From NCBI RefSeq assembly GCF_900078685.2, contig NZ_LT546166.1, forward strand, positions 2,490,693 to 2,553,144: 62,452 bases of DNA. Direction: 5' to 3'. This document shows, piece by piece, positions 26,798-37,062 of the stretch. A program made the translations under genes and the position numbers. Every line of letters starts with the position of its first letter. Position 1 is the stretch's first letter. The notes beneath the pieces are model-generated. The model did not search any database and had not been told where the DNA came from. It was given only the letters and a program-made list of their open reading frames with translations. Source of the DNA: Mycolicibacter icosiumassiliensis (GTDB lineage Bacteria > Actinomycetota > Actinomycetes > Mycobacteriales > Mycobacteriaceae).

Positions 26798-27106
26798 ATG
26801 GAAAACATGGTTGCCTTCCTGCCGCTGCTCCTCGTCATGGGCGCCTTCATGTTCTTCGCCTCGCGGCGGCAGAAGCGCGCGATGCAGGCCACCATCGACC
26901 TGCACGAATCGCTGCGGGTGGGCGACCGGGTGCACACGACATCCGGGCTGCAGGGCACGATCACCCGCATCACCGACGACGACGTCGACTTGGAGATCTC
27001 GCAGGGTGTGGTGACCACCTGGTTGAAGCTGGCGGTGCGGGACAAGATCGAGCCCGAGGAGCTGACGGCCGAGGCGGCAGTCGAAGAGGCCGTCGAAGGC
27101 GCCTAG
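26798..27106 (+). CDS. yajC: Sec translocase accessory subunit YajC
   Basis: YajC is the small membrane partner of SecDF. The 102-residue protein has one N-terminal helix (MVAFLPLLLVMGAFMFFASRRQKRAM) and the conserved domain LRVGDRVHTTSGLQGTITRI, followed by an acidic tail. I chose the ATG at 26798 because it places the helix at the N-terminus; the frame extends upstream to 26669 without coding character. secD and secF follow, the standard yajC-secD-secF order. Confidence 0.93.
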   Translation: MENMVAFLPLLLVMGAFMFFASRRQKRAMQATIDLHESLRVGDRVHTTSGLQGTITRITDDDVDLEISQGVVTTWLKLAVRDKIEPEELTAEAAVEEAVEGA

Positions 27107-27355
27107 CGGCGATCGCGCGAGCGGCGGAGCCGGGCGAAGCGGGTCGTCGCCATCGACTCAGCGGCTCGCCGCCATCAGGCTAGCCAGCTGACACGCCCCG
27201 ACGCGCGGAACGCCCGCCCAACGATCATCCCGGCCAGCCGGGCACGTACCCTTTTGCGGGTGCAGTGGTACTGATCGCTGCGGGCGGTCCGCGCATCGGC
27301 CAGCCCCGACGATCATGAGAGCGCATTGCGCAATGAGCGAAGGAGACTCAACAAC

Positions 27356-29382
27356 GTGGCATCGCCTTCGGCGCCGGTGCACCCTGCCCGCAACCTGGCG
27401 GTGTTCCTGGCATTGCTCATCGGCGTCTACCTGCTGGTATTCCTGACCGGAAACAAGCTCGCCGAACCCAAACTCGGTATCGACCTGCAGGGCGGCACTC
27501 GTGTGACGCTCACCGCGCGCACCCCGGACGGCTCCAAGCCGACCCGTGACGCGCTCAACCAGGCGCAACAGATCATCAGCGCCCGGGTCAACGGACTCGG
27601 TGTGTCGGGCTCTGAGGTCATCATCGACGGCGACAACCTGGTCATCACGGTGCCGGGCAGCGACGGCAATGAGGCCCGCACCCTCGGCCAGACCGCTCGG
27701 CTCTACATCCGGCCGGTAATCAACGGTGTCTCGGTGCAGGAGGCTCAGGCAGCTGGCCGGATGCCCGGTCTCGGCGGTGGCGGCATGCCCGGCGTCCCGG
27801 GCTTGCCGCCCGGCGCCGGTGGTGGTGCGCCCGGTCTGCCTCCGGGCCTCGGCGGTGGCGGTGTTCCTGGCTTGCCTCCGGGCCTCGGTGGTGGCGGTGT
27901 TCCTGGTCTGCCTCCGGGCCTCGGTGGTGGCGGGCCGGGCTCGTTCGGGGGTAACGGGAACGGCGTGCCCCTTCCGCAGCAGCCGCTGACTCCGCCGGCC
28001 CAGCCGCGGCCACCTCGGCCAGCCCCGGCCCCGAAAACACCAGCGAGACGGCCACTCCCGGCGCCTCGACCGTTCCGGCGCCGAGTGCACCGGGATCGCC
28101 CGCCGAGTTGCCGGCTAACCCGGGCGCGCAGATGCCTGCCTTGCCGGGCCTTCCCGGACTGCCCGGTATGCCGGGCCTGCCCGGCCAGGGTGATCAGGCC
28201 CAGGGACTGGCGGCCCGTATCGCCGCCGAGAAGCGCTTGCGGCAGAGCGACAACAAGGTGGTTCAGGCGCTGGCCCTGCAGATCCAGGCCGGACGGTGCG
28301 ACAAGGAAGACATCCTTGCCGGCAACGACGACCCCGACCTACCGTTGGTGACCTGCTCGCAGGACCACCAGACCGCGTACCTGCTCGCTCCGTCGATCAT
28401 CAGCGGTGACCAGATCGCCGACGCCAGCTCGGGCATGGACCAGCGCAGCGGCGCCAACATCGTCCAGGTGCAGTTCAAGAGCGGCGCCGCTGACGTCTGG
28501 GCCGACTACACGGCCACCCACATCGGCACGCAGACCGCGTTCACGCTGGACTCGCAGGTGGTCAGTGCCCCGCAGATCCAGGAAGCCATCCCCGGTGGCC
28601 GCACCCAGATCACCGGTGGCTCACCGGGATTCACCCCGGAGGCCGCGCGCCAGCTGGCCAACGTCTTGAAGTACGGATCGCTGCCGCTGTCGTTTGAGGC
28701 CTCGGAAGCCGAAACCGTCTCGGCCACACTGGGAATGACCTCGCTGAAGGCGGGTCTGATCGCCGGTGCGATCGGCCTGGCCCTGGTGCTGGTCTACTCG
28801 CTGATCTACTACCGCGTACTCGGCGTGCTGACCGCGCTGTCACTGGTGGTGGCCGGAGCCATGGTGTACGCGATCCTGGTGTTGCTGGGCCGATACATCA
28901 ACTACACGCTCGACCTGGCCGGTATCGCCGGCCTGATCATCGGTATCGGCACCACCGCAGACTCGTTCGTGGTGTTCTTCGAACGCATCAAGGACGAGAT
29001 CCGGGAAGGCCGCTCGTTCCGCTCGGCGGTGCCACGCGGGTGGACGCGGGCCCGCAAGACGATTGTGTCCGGCAACGCGGTCACCTTCCTTGCGGCGGCG
29101 GTGCTCTACTTCCTGGCGGTCGGCCAGGTGAAGGGCTTCGCGTTCACCCTGGGGCTGACCACGATCCTCGACCTGGTGGTGGTGTTCCTGGTGACCTGGC
29201 CACTGGTCTACCTGGCGTCCAAGTCGCCGACGCTGGCCAAGCCGTCTTACAACGGCCTCGGCGCGGTTCAGCAGGTCGCACGGGAGCGGCGGGCGGTCGC
29301 CAAATCGGGAGGCGCAACGGGCGGCAAGTCCGGAACCAAAGCGCGCACGCGGGTAACCGCCCAGTCGACGGAACAGGGATAG
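27356..29382 (+). pseudogene. secD: Protein translocase subunit SecD, frameshifted in the Gly/Pro-rich region
   Basis: SecD uses the proton gradient to assist late steps of Sec export. The first frame (GTG 27356, AGGAG at 27341-27345) gives helix 1, [13 protein letters not shown], the P1 region and a collagen-like stretch of [13 protein letters not shown] repeats. At about 28001-28015 the sensible frame switches: PLTPPAQP continues as [20 protein letters not shown] in the +2 frame and runs to the end with five more helices ([23 protein letters not shown]). One missing base in a G/C-rich tract explains it. As SecD is normally needed for growth, a sequencing error is likely; a real mutation is possible. 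Confidence 0.9.
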
Positions 29383-29386
29383 CCAG

Positions 29387-30700
29387 ATGGCCAAACCGAG
29401 CACCAGTAGTGGCACGAAGCGCGCGACGAAATCCGCGAAAAACGACGCCGCAGCCGTCGAGGTCACCAAGAGCCGGACCGCTGTAGATGAGGCCGCCCGC
29501 AAGAAGGCAACCTCCATCAAGGCGCCGAAGCACAGTTTCCTGTCGCGGCTCTACACCGGTACCGGCGCGTTCGAGGTTATCGGTAAGCGGCGGATGTGGT
29601 ACGCGATCAGCGGCGCAATGGTCGCGATCGCGATCGTCAGCATCCTGGTCCGTGGCTTCACCTTCGGCATCGACTTCGCCGGCGGCACCAAGGTCTCGTT
29701 CCCGCGCGGCGACACCACCGTCACCCAGGTCGAAGAGGTGTTCCGCAAGAGCATCGGCAACAGTCCCGAGTCGGTTGTCGTGGTCGGCAACGGCAACTCG
29801 GCGACGGTGCAGATTCGGGCCGAGACGCTTACCAACGAGCAAACCGAGAAGCTCCGCGACGACCTCTTCGACGCCTTCCAGCCTGTCGGCCCCAACGGTG
29901 AGGCGAGCAAGCAGGCGATCAGTGACTCTGCGGTGTCGGAGACCTGGGGTGGGCAGATCACCAAAAAAGCCGTGATCGCCCTGGTGGTGTTCCTGCTGTT
30001 GGCGTCGCTGTACATCACCGTGCGCTACGAGTGGTTCATGACCATCTCGGCGATGATCTCGATGGTCTTCGATATTCTCGTGACCGCCGGGGTGTATTCG
30101 CTGGTCGGATTCGAGGTCACGCCGGCCACCGTCATCGGCCTGTTGACCATCCTCGGGTTCTCCATCTACGACACGGTCATCGTGTTCGACAAGGTCGAAG
30201 AGAACACCAGCGGCTTCGAGCACAAAACCCGCTACACCTATGCCGAACAAGCCAACCTGGCCATCAACCAGACCTTTATGCGGTCGATCAACACCAGCCT
30301 GATCTCGGCGTTGCCGATCATCTCGCTGATGGTGGTCGCCGTATGGCTGCTGGGTGTGGGAACGCTGCAGGACCTCGCGCTGGTGCAGTTGGTCGGTGTT
30401 GTCGTCGGCACCTATTCGTCGATCTACCTGGCCACACCGCTACTGGTCACCCTGCGCGAACGTACCCAGCTGGTGCAGAACCACACCCGCCGGGTGATGC
30501 GGCGCCGCAACGCCGCGGCCGGTTCGAAAGCGGCGCCGGCCGGCACCGAAGGCCCGGACGACTCCGAAGACACCGTTGCCGCTGGAGACGAGGGTGCGGT
30601 GGCGACGGCGCCGGGCCGTCCGGCGGCCGGCGCAAAGCCGGTCCGCCCCACCAGCCGGCGCAGCCAGGGTCCGACCGGCAAGCCGGGCGCTGGTCGGTAA
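29387..30700 (+). CDS. secF: Protein translocase subunit SecF
   Basis: SecF pairs with SecD in the RND-like SecDF complex. The 437-residue protein has a Lys/Ala-rich N-terminal cytosolic extension, helix 1 at about residues 68-90, the conserved FTFGIDFAGGTKVSF, and a C-terminal membrane block with TVIGLLTILGFSIYDTVIVFDKVEEN. The long Ala/Gly/Arg-rich C-terminal tail is typical of mycobacteria. It starts 4 bp after the secD stop. Confidence 0.95.
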   Translation: MAKPSTSSGTKRATKSAKNDAAAVEVTKSRTAVDEAARKKATSIKAPKHSFLSRLYTGTGAFEVIGKRRMWYAISGAMVAIAIVSILVRGFTFGIDFAGGTKVSFPRGDTTVTQVEEVFRKSIGNSPESVVVVGNGNSATVQIRAETLTNEQTEKLRDDLFDAFQPVGPNGEASKQAISDSAVSETWGGQITKKAVIALVVFLLLASLYITVRYEWFMTISAMISMVFDILVTAGVYSLVGFEVTPATVIGLLTILGFSIYDTVIVFDKVEENTSGFEHKTRYTYAEQANLAINQTFMRSINTSLISALPIISLMVVAVWLLGVGTLQDLALVQLVGVVVGTYSSIYLATPLLVTLRERTQLVQNHTRRVMRRRNAAAGSKAAPAGTEGPDDSEDTVAAGDEGAVATAPGRPAAGAKPVRPTSRRSQGPTGKPGAGR

Positions 30701-30706
30701 CCGGCG

Positions 30707-32365
30707 ATGGCGGCCCGCTGTCGGCACGCTGCGACGTGGGTGGTGGCGATCGCCACCAGCCTCGGCGTCTGGTCGGTACCGGCGTGCACCAGTGCCACCG
30801 TCGATCAGATCGATTACGCCGTCGACGGCGGCCTGATCACCTACAACAGCACCACCGTGGCCGGTGCGGCGTCGGCGGGGCCCCAAGCCTTCTCGCGGAC
30901 CCTGATCGGTTTCGGCTACCACGGGCCGGGCGGCCAGATCGTGACCGATCACGACTTCGGCAGCATCTCCGTGGTGGGCCGCGCCCCGCTGGTACTGGAC
31001 TACCAGATCGCCGAGGCGGCGGTGTACTCCGACAACAAACCCATTACTTGTGACGATCTGGTGCTGGCATGGGCGGCCCAGTCCGGCCGCTTCCCGGGTT
31101 TCGATGCCGCAAGCCGAGCCGGCTACCTCGATATCGAGAACATCGAGTGCCAGCCCGGTGCCAAGAAGGCCCGGGTGTCGTTCTTTCCCGACCGCAACAT
31201 CGTCGACTACGAGGAACTGTTCACCGCGACCTCGATGATGCCGTCGCACATCATCAGCGAGAAGCTCGGTGTGAACACCACCGAGGCTGTGCTGGGCAAG
31301 CTCGGGCCCGCCGATGAGGTCATCGGCAAGATCGCGCAGGCCTGGAACACCACCTGGCAGCTCGACCGCGGTGCTGACCTGCGGCACTTCCCGTCGTCGG
31401 GGCCCTACAAGATCGACGCGGTGCTCGACGGCGGCGCCGTGGTGCTGGTGGCCAACGACCTGTGGTGGGGCGCCAAGCCGGTCACCAAGCGGATCACGGT
31501 GTGGCCGCAGACCGCCGACATCGCCGACCGGGTCAACAAGCGCGTCATCGAGGTCGTCGACGTCGCGACCGGATCCGCCGGGTCGCTGATCACCCCGGAT
31601 GACTACCAGAGCAGCGACAGCCCCTCGGGCGGTATCGAGCAGCTCATCTTCGCTCCGGCCGGCCCGCTGTCGGAGACTCCCGCGCGCCGGGCGGTGGCCC
31701 TGTGCACCCCGCGCGACGTCATCGCTCACGACGCGGGCGTGCCGGTGGTCAACTCCCGGCTCAACACCGCCATGGACGACGCCTTCGACCAGGCCGAGAA
31801 CGTGCCCGAGGCCGAACAGTTCGCTCGGGCAAATCCCGACGCGGCTCGCGACGCGCTGGGCGGTAAACCCCTGACGGTGCGCATCGGCTACCGCGGCCCC
31901 AACACCCGGCTGGCCGCGGTGATCGGGGCGATCACCAGCGCGTGCGCCCCCGCGGGCATCACCGTCACCGAGGTGGCCTCCGACACCATCGGCCCACTCG
32001 CCCTGCGCGAAGGGCAGATCGACGTGTTGCTCGCCAGCACCGGGGGATCCACCGGCAGCGGGTCGAGCGGATCGTCGGTGGTGGACGCCTACGAGTTGTT
32101 CAGTGGCAACGGAAACAACCTGTCCGGTTACCGCAACGACCAGATCGACGGGATCATCTCCGCGCTGGCCGTCACCGCCGACCCGGCCGAGCTGGTCCGG
32201 CTGCTGGGGGAGAGCGCCCCGGTGCTGTGGGCCGACATGCCGACGCTGCCGCTGTACCGCCAGCAGCGCACCCTGCTGTCGTCGAAGAAGACCTACGGTG
32301 TCGCTGCCAACCCCACCCGGTGGGGCGCGGGCTGGAACATGGACCGCTGGGAGCTGCAACAGTGA
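30707..32365 (+). CDS. ABC transporter substrate-binding lipoprotein, peptide-binding family 5
   Basis: The 552-residue protein has an N-terminal signal and a lipobox-like SVPAC (Cys about residue 27), then an SBP_bac_5 fold with LVLDYQIAEAAVYSDNKPITCDDLVLAW, FPSSGPYKIDAVLD and the C-terminal LWADMPTLPLYRQ. Family members bind oligopeptides, dipeptides or nickel for ABC import; no permease gene is adjacent. The position after secF matches Rv2585c of M. tuberculosis. It ends overlapping the apt start (GTGA). Confidence 0.85.
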   Translation: MAARCRHAATWVVAIATSLGVWSVPACTSATVDQIDYAVDGGLITYNSTTVAGAASAGPQAFSRTLIGFGYHGPGGQIVTDHDFGSISVVGRAPLVLDYQIAEAAVYSDNKPITCDDLVLAWAAQSGRFPGFDAASRAGYLDIENIECQPGAKKARVSFFPDRNIVDYEELFTATSMMPSHIISEKLGVNTTEAVLGKLGPADEVIGKIAQAWNTTWQLDRGADLRHFPSSGPYKIDAVLDGGAVVLVANDLWWGAKPVTKRITVWPQTADIADRVNKRVIEVVDVATGSAGSLITPDDYQSSDSPSGGIEQLIFAPAGPLSETPARRAVALCTPRDVIAHDAGVPVVNSRLNTAMDDAFDQAENVPEAEQFARANPDAARDALGGKPLTVRIGYRGPNTRLAAVIGAITSACAPAGITVTEVASDTIGPLALREGQIDVLLASTGGSTGSGSSGSSVVDAYELFSGNGNNLSGYRNDQIDGIISALAVTADPAELVRLLGESAPVLWADMPTLPLYRQQRTLLSSKKTYGVAANPTRWGAGWNMDRWELQQ

Positions 32366-32842
32366 ACCAGGCCGGGCCTGCGGCAGGCGCCGGTCAGATC
32401 ATCGCGTCGCTGATCCGCGAGGTGGCCGACTTTCCGGAGCCGGGAATCGCGTTCAAAGACCTGACCCCGGTCTTTGCCGACGCCCGGTATCGACGCACGG
32501 GGGTTTCTGCTGGCCGGGGCGGTCGCCGACCGGCTCGGGGTGGGCGCGCTGGCGGTCCGCAAGGGTGGCAAGCTGCCACCACCGGTGCTCTCGGAGCGTT
32601 ATCAGCTCGAGTACGGAACCGCCGTGCTGGAGATTCCGGCAGACGGAATCGACGTGGCCGGTCGCCGGGTGGTCATCCTGGACGACGTGCTGGCCACCGG
32701 CGGTACCCTGGCCGCTACGCGGCGATTGTTGGATAGGGCGGGAGCCGAGGTGGTTGCGGCGGCGGTGGTGCTGGAGCTGGCGGGGCTGGGCGGACGCGCC
32801 GCCGTGGCACCGTTGCAGCTGGACAGCCTGCACCTGATTTAG
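32362..32842 (+). pseudogene. apt: Adenine phosphoribosyltransferase with an internal deletion
   Basis: Apt salvages adenine to AMP. The N-terminus ([21 protein letters not shown]) and the C-terminal catalytic part ([20 protein letters not shown], and the PRPP loop [17 protein letters not shown]) are both present but in different frames. They meet at about 32488. The segment of about 25 residues that normally separates FAD from GIDARG is missing, so about 75 bp plus a frame change have been lost. The downstream frame could only start internally. It is probably non-functional unless this is an assembly collapse. Confidence 0.88.
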
Positions 32843-32863
32843 TCGATATTCTCGTGGTCGGAG

Positions 32864-35278
32864 GTGAGCACAGTGGGCCCTGAACCAGGCTTAGCGCAAG
32901 GCTCCGAGCCGGGCTCCGACGCAGCTCGGTACAGCGCCGACGCCAGCCAGCCGGTGGCGGTGTCGGAGGCCATTGCCCAGGACTCGCCCGCCGAGCGCAC
33001 CGATCTGTTGAAGGTCCCCACCAGCGCCTCCCGGCGGGTGCGGGCCCGGATTGCCCGGCGCATTACCGCCCAACGCGGCGCGCTGAGCCCGGTGCTGGAG
33101 CCGCTGGTGGCGGTGCACCGGCAGTACTACCCCAAAGCCAATCTGGCGCTGCTCCAACGCGCCTACGAGGTCGCCGAGCAGCGCCACGCCACGCAGCTGC
33201 GCCACTCGGGGGACCCCTACATCACCCACCCGGTGGCCGTTGCCACCATCCTGGCCGAGTTGGGCATGGACACCACCACGTTGGTGGCCGCGCTGCTGCA
33301 CGACACCGTCGAGGACACCGGATACACGCTGACCGCGTTGGCCGCCGAGTTCGGCGACGAGGTCGCTCACCTGGTCGACGGGGTGACCAAGCTGGACAAG
33401 GTGGTGCTGGGCACTGCCGCCGAGGCCGAGACCATCCGCAAAATGGTCATCGCGATGGCGCGTGACCCTCGGGTGCTGGTGATCAAGGTCGCCGACCGGT
33501 TGCACAACATGCGCACCATCAGGTTCCTGGCGCCCGAAAAGCAGGCCCGCAAAGCGCGCGAGACGCTGGAAGTTATTGCGCCGCTGGCACATCGCCTCGG
33601 AATGGCCACCGTCAAATGGGAGCTCGAGGATCTGTCGTTCGCGATTCTGCACCCCAAGCGCTACGAGGAGATCGTGCGGCTGGTGGCCGACCGCGCGCCA
33701 TCACGCGACACCTACCTGGCCAAGGTGCGTGCCGAGATCGTCAACACGCTGGCGAAGTCGAAGATCACCGCGACCGTGGAGGGCCGGCCCAAGCACTACT
33801 GGTCGATCTACCAGAAGATGATCGTGCGGGGCCGCGACTTCGACGACATCTACGACCTGGTGGGACTGCGGATTCTCTGCGACGAGATCCGGGACTGCTA
33901 CGCCGCGGTCGGTGTCGTGCACTCGCTGTGGCAGCCGATGGCCGGCCGGTTCAAGGACTACATCGCCCAACCGCGCTACGGGGTCTACCAGTCGCTGCAC
34001 ACTACGGTGATCGGGCCGGAGGGCAAGCCACTGGAGATCCAGATCCGCACCCGGGAGATGCACCGCACCGCCGAATACGGCATCGCCGCGCACTGGCGCT
34101 ACAAAGAGGCCAAGGGCCGCAACGGTGTTCCGCACCTCAACTCCGCCGCCGAGATCGATGACATGGCCTGGATGCGCCAGCTGCTGGACTGGCAGCGGGA
34201 GGCGGCGGACCCCGGTGAATTCCTCGAGTCGCTGCGCTATGACCTGGCGGTCAAAGAGATCTTCGTGTTCACCCCCAAGGGCGACGTGATCACGTTGCCC
34301 ACCGGCTCCACGCCCGTCGACTTCGCCTACGCCGTGCACACCGAGGTCGGCCACCGCTGTATCGGTGCCCGGGTCAACGGCCGGCTGGTGGCGCTGGAGC
34401 GCAAGCTTGAAAACGGGGAAGTGGTCGAGGTTTTCACCTCGAAAGCGCAAAACGCCGGGCCGTCGCGGGACTGGCAACAGTTCGTGGTGTCGCCGCGGGC
34501 CAAGGCCAAGATCCGGCAGTGGTTCGCCAAGGAGCGCCGCGAGGAGGCGTTGGAGTCCGGCAAGGACGCGATGGCCCGGGAGGTGCGTCGAGCGGGGTTG
34601 CCGCTGCAGCGACTGGTCAACGGCGAATCGATGGCCGCGGTGGCCCGCGAACTGCACTACAGCGATGTGTCCGCGCTCTACACCGCGGTCGGCGAGAACC
34701 ACATCTCGGCGCACCACGTCGTGCAGCGGCTGGTGGCTCAGCTCGGTGGGGTGGACCAGGCCGAGGATGATCTGGCCGAACGCTCCACCCCGCTGACCAT
34801 TTCGCGCCGGGAGCGTCACACCGACGACGTCGGTGTGGCGGTTCCCGGCGCCACCGGGGTGCTGACCAAACTGGCCAAGTGCTGCACCCCGGTGCCGGGC
34901 GACGAGATCATGGGCTTCGTCACCCGCGGCGGCGGGGTGTCGGTACACCGCACCGACTGCACCAACGCCGACTCTCTGCGCCAGCAGGACGAACGGATCA
35001 TCGAGGTCAAGTGGGCGCCGTCGCCTTCCTCGGTGTTCCTGGTCGCCATCCAGGTCGAGGCGCTGGATCGGCACCGGCTGCTGTCGGACATCACCAAGGT
35101 GCTCGCCGACGAGAAGGTCAACATCTTGTCGGCATCGGTCACTACGTCACGAGACCGGGTGGCGATCAGCCGGTTCACTTTCGAGATGGGCGACCCGAAG
35201 CATCTCGGCCACCTGCTCAACGTGGTCCGCAACGTCGAGGGCGTCTACGACGTCTATCGGGTGACCTCGGCGGCATAA
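32864..35278 (+). CDS. relA: Bifunctional (p)ppGpp synthetase/hydrolase RelA (Rel)
   Basis: This is the single long RelA/SpoT homologue of mycobacteria, 804 residues. The HD hydrolase ([14 protein letters not shown]), the synthetase ([16 protein letters not shown] and the [22 protein letters not shown] region), TGS ([24 protein letters not shown]), a zinc-finger-like [17 protein letters not shown] region and the C-terminal ACT/RRM domain are in order. It follows apt as in M. tuberculosis (Rv2583c-Rv2584c). No lesion is seen. Confidence 0.96.
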   Translation: MSTVGPEPGLAQGSEPGSDAARYSADASQPVAVSEAIAQDSPAERTDLLKVPTSASRRVRARIARRITAQRGALSPVLEPLVAVHRQYYPKANLALLQRAYEVAEQRHATQLRHSGDPYITHPVAVATILAELGMDTTTLVAALLHDTVEDTGYTLTALAAEFGDEVAHLVDGVTKLDKVVLGTAAEAETIRKMVIAMARDPRVLVIKVADRLHNMRTIRFLAPEKQARKARETLEVIAPLAHRLGMATVKWELEDLSFAILHPKRYEEIVRLVADRAPSRDTYLAKVRAEIVNTLAKSKITATVEGRPKHYWSIYQKMIVRGRDFDDIYDLVGLRILCDEIRDCYAAVGVVHSLWQPMAGRFKDYIAQPRYGVYQSLHTTVIGPEGKPLEIQIRTREMHRTAEYGIAAHWRYKEAKGRNGVPHLNSAAEIDDMAWMRQLLDWQREAADPGEFLESLRYDLAVKEIFVFTPKGDVITLPTGSTPVDFAYAVHTEVGHRCIGARVNGRLVALERKLENGEVVEVFTSKAQNAGPSRDWQQFVVSPRAKAKIRQWFAKERREEALESGKDAMAREVRRAGLPLQRLVNGESMAAVARELHYSDVSALYTAVGENHISAHHVVQRLVAQLGGVDQAEDDLAERSTPLTISRRERHTDDVGVAVPGATGVLTKLAKCCTPVPGDEIMGFVTRGGGVSVHRTDCTNADSLRQQDERIIEVKWAPSPSSVFLVAIQVEALDRHRLLSDITKVLADEKVNILSASVTTSRDRVAISRFTFEMGDPKHLGHLLNVVRNVEGVYDVYRVTSAA

Positions 35279-35305
35279 GGGCTGCGCCGGGACGCCTGGA
35301 CGTCA

Positions 35306-35371
35306 CCGCGAGCGTGCACAGTTGCACGCCCGCCTCCGCCCGGCGTGTCGTGTGCAGACGCGCGCTCGCGG
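35306..35371. terminator. Hairpin between convergent relA and ppiB, probable bidirectional terminator
   Basis: CCGCGAGCG (35306-35314) pairs with CGCTCGCGG (35363-35371), and TGCACA/TGTGCA pair inside, with a bulge. The 100-bp gap lies between two convergent genes. The GCAGACG-CTCGC wording recurs in the palindrome at 54271-54336. No T-tract is present, as is usual in mycobacteria. Confidence 0.55.
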
Positions 35372-35378
35372 CTACCGG

Positions 35379-36275
35379 CTAGTCGGCCCGCACCGACTTG
35401 ACGGTCACCTTGGTTGCCGGCGGCCCGTCGTCGCCGCCGCCCTGCACGCCGGCCGCGGCGATCTTGTCCAGGGTGGCCAGGCCGTCGTCCTGGATCTTGC
35501 CGAAGACCGTGTACTGCGGCGGCAGCATCGAATCCTTGTAGACCAGGAAGAACTGGCTGCCGTTGGTGCCGGGCCCGGCATTGGCCATCGCCACCGTGCC
35601 GCGCGGGTAGATGACCGGCTGCTGGGCCGCGGGATCACCCAAGGTGTACTGGTCGGTGGGGTATTCGTTGTCGAACTCGTAGCCCGGTCCGCCGGTGCCG
35701 TCGCCGGCGGGATCCCCGCACTGCAGCACGCTGAGCGTCGGCGATGTGGTCAGCCGGTGGCACTGGGTGCCCGAGAAGAAGTCCTTGGCCCCAAGGCTGA
35801 TGAAACTATTCACGGTGCAGGGGGATTGGGCGTTGTTGAGCATCAATCCGATGGGACCCTGATCGGTCATCATCGAGACGCTGACCTCGGCCGGATCGGT
35901 CGGGACCTTGCCGGACCGGGGCGGCTCGACGGCCTTGGAGGCCGGGCGCGCCTTCGGGTACTGGCAGTCGGCGCCCAGCTGAGGCGATGCGGTGAACTTC
36001 GGTAGCTGCCCGGCGCTGCCGGTCGGCGCCCCGGAAGCGTCAGAGGAGTCTGCCGATTCCGAGGTGCTCGAGGCGGACGAGCCGCTCGCGTTGACGTTGC
36101 CCGGATCGTTGTCGCGCAGCACCACGAACACCACCCCGGCGATCAGCAATACCGCCGCCACGGCGCCGACGATCATCAGCAGCCGGCGCTGCTTGCGGGC
36201 TGCCTCGGCACGCTGCTGCACCTGTTGGTCCAGATTGCGCTTGGCGGCGGCACGCCGCTCTGAGTTCGTGGGCAC
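35379..36275 (-). CDS. ppiB: Cyclophilin-type peptidyl-prolyl isomerase, membrane-anchored
   Basis: The 298-residue protein has an Arg-rich cytosolic N-terminus, a transmembrane helix (about 33-53), a Ser/Ala-rich linker and a C-terminal cyclophilin domain with FISLGAKDFFSGTQCHRLTT, GYEFDNEYP and TVAMANAGPGTNGSQFFLVY. I chose the GTG at 36275 (VPTNSERRAAAKRN), the usual start of the Rv2582 group; the frame is open further upstream to 36425. It probably folds exported proteins outside the membrane. Confidence 0.92.
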   Translation of the reverse strand: MPTNSERRAAAKRNLDQQVQQRAEAARKQRRLLMIVGAVAAVLLIAGVVFVVLRDNDPGNVNASGSSASSTSESADSSDASGAPTGSAGQLPKFTASPQLGADCQYPKARPASKAVEPPRSGKVPTDPAEVSVSMMTDQGPIGLMLNNAQSPCTVNSFISLGAKDFFSGTQCHRLTTSPTLSVLQCGDPAGDGTGGPGYEFDNEYPTDQYTLGDPAAQQPVIYPRGTVAMANAGPGTNGSQFFLVYKDSMLPPQYTVFGKIQDDGLATLDKIAAAGVQGGGDDGPPATKVTVKSVRAD

Positions 36276-36384
36276 CGGCGGTAACCTCCTGGCTCGCTGA
36301 TTGAGTCGGGCCTCAAGTCTGCCAGAGCGCGCCGGCGCCGACCGCGTCACCGCCGGCCGGGCGGGTAATGGGAAACTGGTCGGC

Positions 36385-37062
36385 GTGTTGGTCACCGGAT
36401 TCCCCGCTGGGATGCTGGCGTGCAACTGCTATGTGTTGGCGCAGCGGCAGGGCTCGGACGCCATCGTCGTCGACCCCGGGCAGCGCGCGATGGCCCGGCT
36501 GCGGCGGGTGCTTGACGAGAACCGGCTGACGCCGTCGGCGGTACTGCTCACGCACGGCCACATCGACCACATCTGGTCGGCGCAGAAGGTCTCCGACACC
36601 TACGGCTGCCCCACCTACATTCACCCCGAGGACCGCTTCATGCTCACCGACCCGCTGCGCTCGCTGGGCACGGTCCCCGGGCAGGCGTTGTTCGGAGTGT
36701 TGAGCAAGGCGATGTTCGCCGAGCCCAGGCAGCTGATCGAACTGGATCGTGACGGCGACAAAATCGGCTTGGGCGACACCACGGTCACCGTCGACCACAC
36801 ACCCGGCCACACCCGCGGATCGGTCGTCTTCCGGGTCGAGGGTGACGCTGCCGAAGTCGTGTTCAGCGGGGACACCCTGTTTCAGAACTCGGTCGGCCGT
36901 ACCGACCTGCCCGGGGGAAGCGGCCGTGATCTGCTGACCTCGATCGTCGACAAGCTGCTGTGTCTTGACGACGGATGCGTGGTGCTGCCCGGCCACGGAC
37001 CCAAGACCACTATTGGCGCGGAGCGCCGATACAACCCATTCCTAGAAGGGCTCAGTGCGTGA
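36385..37062 (+). CDS. Metallo-beta-lactamase-fold hydrolase (glyoxalase II-like)
   Basis: The 225-residue protein has the metal-binding motif [11 protein letters not shown] (HxHxDH), later ligands HTPGHTRGS and FSGDTLF, and the C-terminal [15 protein letters not shown]. It belongs to the glyoxalase II-like group that hydrolyses thioesters; the substrate is unknown. I chose the GTG at 36385 because orthologues (Rv2581c) start at this [15 protein letters not shown]; the frame extends 28 codons upstream. It overlaps the hisS start (GTGA), as in M. tuberculosis. Confidence 0.9.
   Translation: MLVTGFPAGMLACNCYVLAQRQGSDAIVVDPGQRAMARLRRVLDENRLTPSAVLLTHGHIDHIWSAQKVSDTYGCPTYIHPEDRFMLTDPLRSLGTVPGQALFGVLSKAMFAEPRQLIELDRDGDKIGLGDTTVTVDHTPGHTRGSVVFRVEGDAAEVVFSGDTLFQNSVGRTDLPGGSGRDLLTSIVDKLLCLDDGCVVLPGHGPKTTIGAERRYNPFLEGLSA

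Noticed and set aside
27790..27940. Repeats in secD considered as a mobile or CRISPR-like repeat
   Set aside because: They are in-frame codon repeats encoding [11 protein letters not shown], part of the protein.
30440..32359. 639-codon minus-strand open frame opposite the lipoprotein gene
   Set aside because: It mirrors the codon pattern of the plus-strand gene and has no recognisable domain; a GC-driven shadow.
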